Positions 9,779 through 12,014 of a DNA stretch of 12,014 bases are shown here, in pieces. The translations under genes were made by a program, and so were the position numbers. Each line of letters opens with the position of its first letter. The first letter of the stretch is position 1. Origin of the DNA: Phycisphaerae bacterium. Lineage in GTDB: Bacteria; Planctomycetota; Phycisphaerae; Sedimentisphaerales; SG8-4. The stretch lies in NCBI GenBank assembly GCA_030614945.1, contig JAUXAH010000031.1, positions 1 to 12,014 of the forward strand, read 5' to 3'. The notes under the pieces were generated by a model. It had not been told where the DNA came from and searched no databases. It saw only the letters and a list, made by a program, of their open reading frames with translations.

Positions 9779-11772
9779 AGGTAAAGAATATTTTCCTGCT
9801 TTGCTTACCGTTCGTTGCCAGTGCGGCGATGCTGACGGTGATACAGGCGCCGATTAGCTGGTCGTTTTTGGCGTGGGTGTCGCTGGTACCTTTCATTCTG
9901 GCGTGCCGGCCGACTGCAAAACCTAAACGCTTAGCAGTTGTCGCCTACTTAATTTCACTCTGCTATTGGCTCGGCAATCTATACTGGATAGCTCCAATAA
10001 CGACGGTGGGCTGGCTTACTTTTTGTCTCTACACGGCTGTGCACTGGCCGATACTGGCGCTTTGTCTGCGTTATTGCAGAACAAAAAAGATACCGTTATT
10101 TCTAACTGCGGGCATACTGTTCGTCGGTGCAGAACGTCTACAGGGTCTTTTCTTAGGCGGTTTTTTCTGGCGGCTCCTGGCCCACAGCCAGTACGCCAAT
10201 ATCACACTCATCCAGATAGCCGACATATTTGGCGCAGCGGGCCTTTCCTTTCTGATAGCAATGGTCAACGGGTTACTGGCTGAATTGTTCCTCGATGCTC
10301 GATGCTCGATGCTCGATACTCGATACTCGATACTCGATACTCGATGCTGGAAAAATATTTTCAAAGTCAGCAATTTGTTAAAAACGGCAGTGGTGTGCAC
10401 CGCCGTGGTTGCTGCCGTTGTGTACGGGCGATGGAGGATAAGTCAGGAAGATGAATTCGTCGAGGCCGGCCCTCTGGTTGCATCATTGCAGTCGAACGTT
10501 CCTCAGTCGGTTAAGCGGGAGGCACTGAGGGGAGAGGGCCAAGCTGCTGAGCAAACATCTAAAGGGATATTTGATGAGCTGATGAAGCAAAGTGAAGCCG
10601 GTGCCGAAGCCGGTGCCGAACTAATCGTCTGGCCCGAAACAATGGTACAGGCAACATTGAACCCCGAAGTGTTGTCGCTTGTGGACTCTTCACATCCCTG
10701 GAAGGCCTTTGACAAGGCCCTTCGAGAACATTCCAAAGACACCGCTTTTCTGCTTGTAGGGGCATACGGGGGCAAGGCGGACGAATCAAAAAGCCGGCTG
10801 GCTGAAAGATATAATTCAGCATTCCTCTACAAGCCCGACGGGCAGCAATCGGACAAACAATATAGTAAAATTCATTTGGTCCTCTTTGGCGAAGTGCTGC
10901 CCTTCAGAAAGAGTTTTCCTTTACTTTTTAAGCTGTTGATGAAATTTAATCCATACGATTACGACCATTCACTCAATGCAGGCAGCGAATACACCGTCTT
11001 TGAAATGGACACTGGTGAAGACAAAGGAATTAGCCACAAAGACACGAAGTCACAAAGAGAATTAGATATAAGTAAAAAACAAAAAAATTCTTCGTGTCCT
11101 GGTGCCTTGGTGGCAGAAAATAAGCGAGTTTACCCCGTTAGAAATCCTACACAGAGCCCCGACCGTAAGGGAGGGGTAACCTCGCGTACAAAAGAAAAAA
11201 ATTCTAACGGGGTTTACAAATTCAGCGTAATAATTTGTTATGAGGCTACAATGCCTGCAATTGTACGAAGATTCGCATTGGACAGGCAGGGGCGAAAGCA
11301 GATCGACTGGCTTGTCAATATAAGTAACGACGGGTGGTTCGTGCGATTCAAGGGCGATAAAGTCTTGCCGAGCTCAGAGCTTCCTCAGCACGCAACTATT
11401 TGCGTCTTCAGGGCCGTCGAAAACAGACTTGCCGTCTTGCGAAGCGTCAATACCGGGATAAGCTGCCTGATAGATACGCTCGGACGTGTAAAAAACGGCT
11501 TTTTGGCCGGCTCTTTGCCGCATCAAGCTATGGCACGAAAGGGTATAGCTGGATGGTTCGTCGACCAAATGCCGATAGATAAAAGGACAACCTTTTTTAG
11601 TAAATACGGGCAATGGCTGGATTTTTGTTGTGCACTCTGTCTTGTTTTGCTCATAATAGGGGCTCCCATTTTGCGACTTATCGCAAAATGGGGCACTGTA
11701 CCGCTTTCGGCGAGATTTATCCGAAATAAAAAATATGTTATTTCCTGGCGGCGGTGGCGAAATGAAAAATAA
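9775..11772 (+). CDS. lnt: Apolipoprotein N-acyltransferase with in-frame repeat insertions
   Basis: 665 aa, against about 510 in E. coli. Inner-membrane enzyme that adds the third acyl chain to the lipoprotein N-terminal cysteine. About six N-terminal membrane helices (1-222) precede a nitrilase-like domain. Triad: Glu288 (LIVWPETM), Lys365 (SKIHLVLFGEVLPF), Cys488 (VIICYEA). VNISNDGWF follows the cysteine and a C-terminal helix ends the protein. Lys to Cys is 123 residues against 52 in E. coli. Most of the excess (about 418-480) is encoded by two dispersed palindromic repeats. An 8-unit heptamer array encodes 173-191 between two helices. All triad residues survive, so it may be active with a surface loop, but misfolding is possible. 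The start is TTG 9775, in a TTGA overlap with the methyltransferase; AGGGG lies about 9 nt upstream. Lipoproteins are encoded on both sides. Confidence 0.92.
   Translation: MKVKNIFLLCLPFVASAAMLTVIQAPISWSFLAWVSLVPFILACRPTAKPKRLAVVAYLISLCYWLGNLYWIAPITTVGWLTFCLYTAVHWPILALCLRYCRTKKIPLFLTAGILFVGAERLQGLFLGGFFWRLLAHSQYANITLIQIADIFGAAGLSFLIAMVNGLLAELFLDARCSMLDTRYSILDTRCWKNIFKVSNLLKTAVVCTAVVAAVVYGRWRISQEDEFVEAGPLVASLQSNVPQSVKREALRGEGQAAEQTSKGIFDELMKQSEAGAEAGAELIVWPETMVQATLNPEVLSLVDSSHPWKAFDKALREHSKDTAFLLVGAYGGKADESKSRLAERYNSAFLYKPDGQQSDKQYSKIHLVLFGEVLPFRKSFPLLFKLLMKFNPYDYDHSLNAGSEYTVFEMDTGEDKGISHKDTKSQRELDISKKQKNSSCPGALVAENKRVYPVRNPTQSPDRKGGVTSRTKEKNSNGVYKFSVIICYEATMPAIVRRFALDRQGRKQIDWLVNISNDGWFVRFKGDKVLPSSELPQHATICVFRAVENRLAVLRSVNTGISCLIDTLGRVKNGFLAGSLPHQAMARKGIAGWFVDQMPIDKRTTFFSKYGQWLDFCCALCLVLLIIGAPILRLIAKWGTVPLSARFIRNKKYVISWRRWRNEK
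10291..10346 (+). repeat. CTCGATR heptamer array x8 inside lnt
   Basis: Eight perfect 7-bp units (CTCGATG x3, CTCGATA x4, CTCGATG) encode a 7-residue repeat LDxRxSx (residues 173-191). Gain or loss of one unit shifts the reading frame; only changes in multiples of three keep it. Confidence 0.9.
11033..11114 (+). repeat. CACGAAG-family palindromic element inside lnt
   Basis: GCCACAAAGACACGAAG (11033-11049) faces CTTCGTGTCC...TTGGTGGC (11090-11114). ACACGAAG pairs with CTTCGTGT and GCCAC with GTGGC. It is related to 440-463. It is translated in frame without a stop (about residues 420-447). Confidence 0.75.
11132..11213 (+). repeat. PVRN-type palindromic element inside lnt
   Basis: ACCCCGTTAGAA (11132-11143) and TTCTAACGGGGT (11202-11213) are perfect 12-bp inverted ends around 58 bp. 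It is translated as YPVRNPTQSP...SNGVYK immediately before the strand carrying the catalytic Cys488. Same family and frame as 7363-7423, but with a different interior. Confidence 0.85.
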
Positions 11773-12014
11773 GTCTAAAAACAATAAAAAACAAAAAGCA
11801 AAGTGCGCAACGCTAATCGTGACTTATGCGCTTATCACTTACGCAATATTCGCCTCCGGATGCAATGAACCGCCGCAAACAACTGTTGTAAGCTGGCCCG
11901 ATACCACTTCCGTTTCCGTTGATGCTCTTGTGCCGGAAGCCACTCGAATTGTCCAGGAAGGTTTAGCTGACGATAATCCTGACATCAGGAATAAAGCCAT
12001 CGAAGCTGTCGCAG
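11762..12014 (+). CDS. Lipoprotein with probable HEAT-like repeats (5' part)
   Basis: ATG 11762 overlaps the end of lnt by 11 bp, with GGTGG just upstream. 84 residues are visible and the frame runs off the window. A lysine-rich start (MKNKSKNNKKQKAK) and a hydrophobic stretch end in lipobox FASGC, so Cys34 is the likely lipidation site. From about residue 58, ALVPEATRIVQEGLADDNPD followed by IRNKAIEAVA has the A-xx-GL-D-NP-IR-A-AV pattern of HEAT/PBS-lyase repeats, which build protein-binding solenoids. It would be a substrate of the overlapping lnt. No enzymatic role can be assigned. Confidence 0.75.
   Translation, partial: MKNKSKNNKKQKAKCATLIVTYALITYAIFASGCNEPPQTTVVSWPDTTSVSVDALVPEATRIVQEGLADDNPDIRNKAIEAVA

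Overview
The window looks like a bacterial chromosome segment, probably from a planctomycete of the Phycisphaerae type. This is inferred from paired clpP genes behind a divergent trigger factor with a lysine-rich tail, full Shine-Dalgarno/sigma70-style signals, and spacers packed with degenerate 7-10 bp tandem repeats. No rRNA or other marker settles the taxonomy.

Left third (1-2950), accessory and repeat-rich. After the tail of an outgoing gene (1-63) and a strong terminator (135-185), about 640 bp hold only structured or repetitive DNA: a G-quadruplex motif, a 10-bp phased A-tract array, and several short tandem arrays. From 824 to 2000 there is a modular array. Five copies of an interspersed repeat carry an intact promoter shape (TTGAAT-N16-TAAAAT in four of them). 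Two copies of a module follow, each with a perfectly conserved 63-bp leader, a very basic 45-codon ORF, a 3' hairpin kept by compensatory changes, and a second terminator-like hairpin. The fourth promoter repeat sits directly upstream of a nucleoside-deoxyribosyltransferase/TIR-like gene (2021-2722), a fold often used in NAD or nucleotide-degrading defence effectors. A REP/MITE-like insertion and a fifth repeat close the array.

Centre (2954-8677), core genes. A membrane-anchored protein-L-isoaspartate methyltransferase (pcm, minus strand) diverges from a tRNA-Gly(GCC) with its own promoter. Then comes a plus-strand protein-quality-control cluster: trigger factor (tig), two different ClpP subunits, and two tandem paralogous lipoproteins of unknown role.

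Right third (8759-12014). A solitary beta-class DNA methyltransferase overlaps lnt (apolipoprotein N-acyltransferase), which overlaps the start of a HEAT-repeat-like lipoprotein. Lnt would acylate the lipoproteins encoded on both sides.

The most unusual features are (a) the promoter-repeat/small-ORF/covarying-hairpin array and (b) dispersed palindromic repeats inserted in frame inside two protein genes. The first lipoprotein gene and lnt carry the same element read in the same frame, recalling Rickettsia palindromic elements. In lnt the insertion lies just before the catalytic cysteine.
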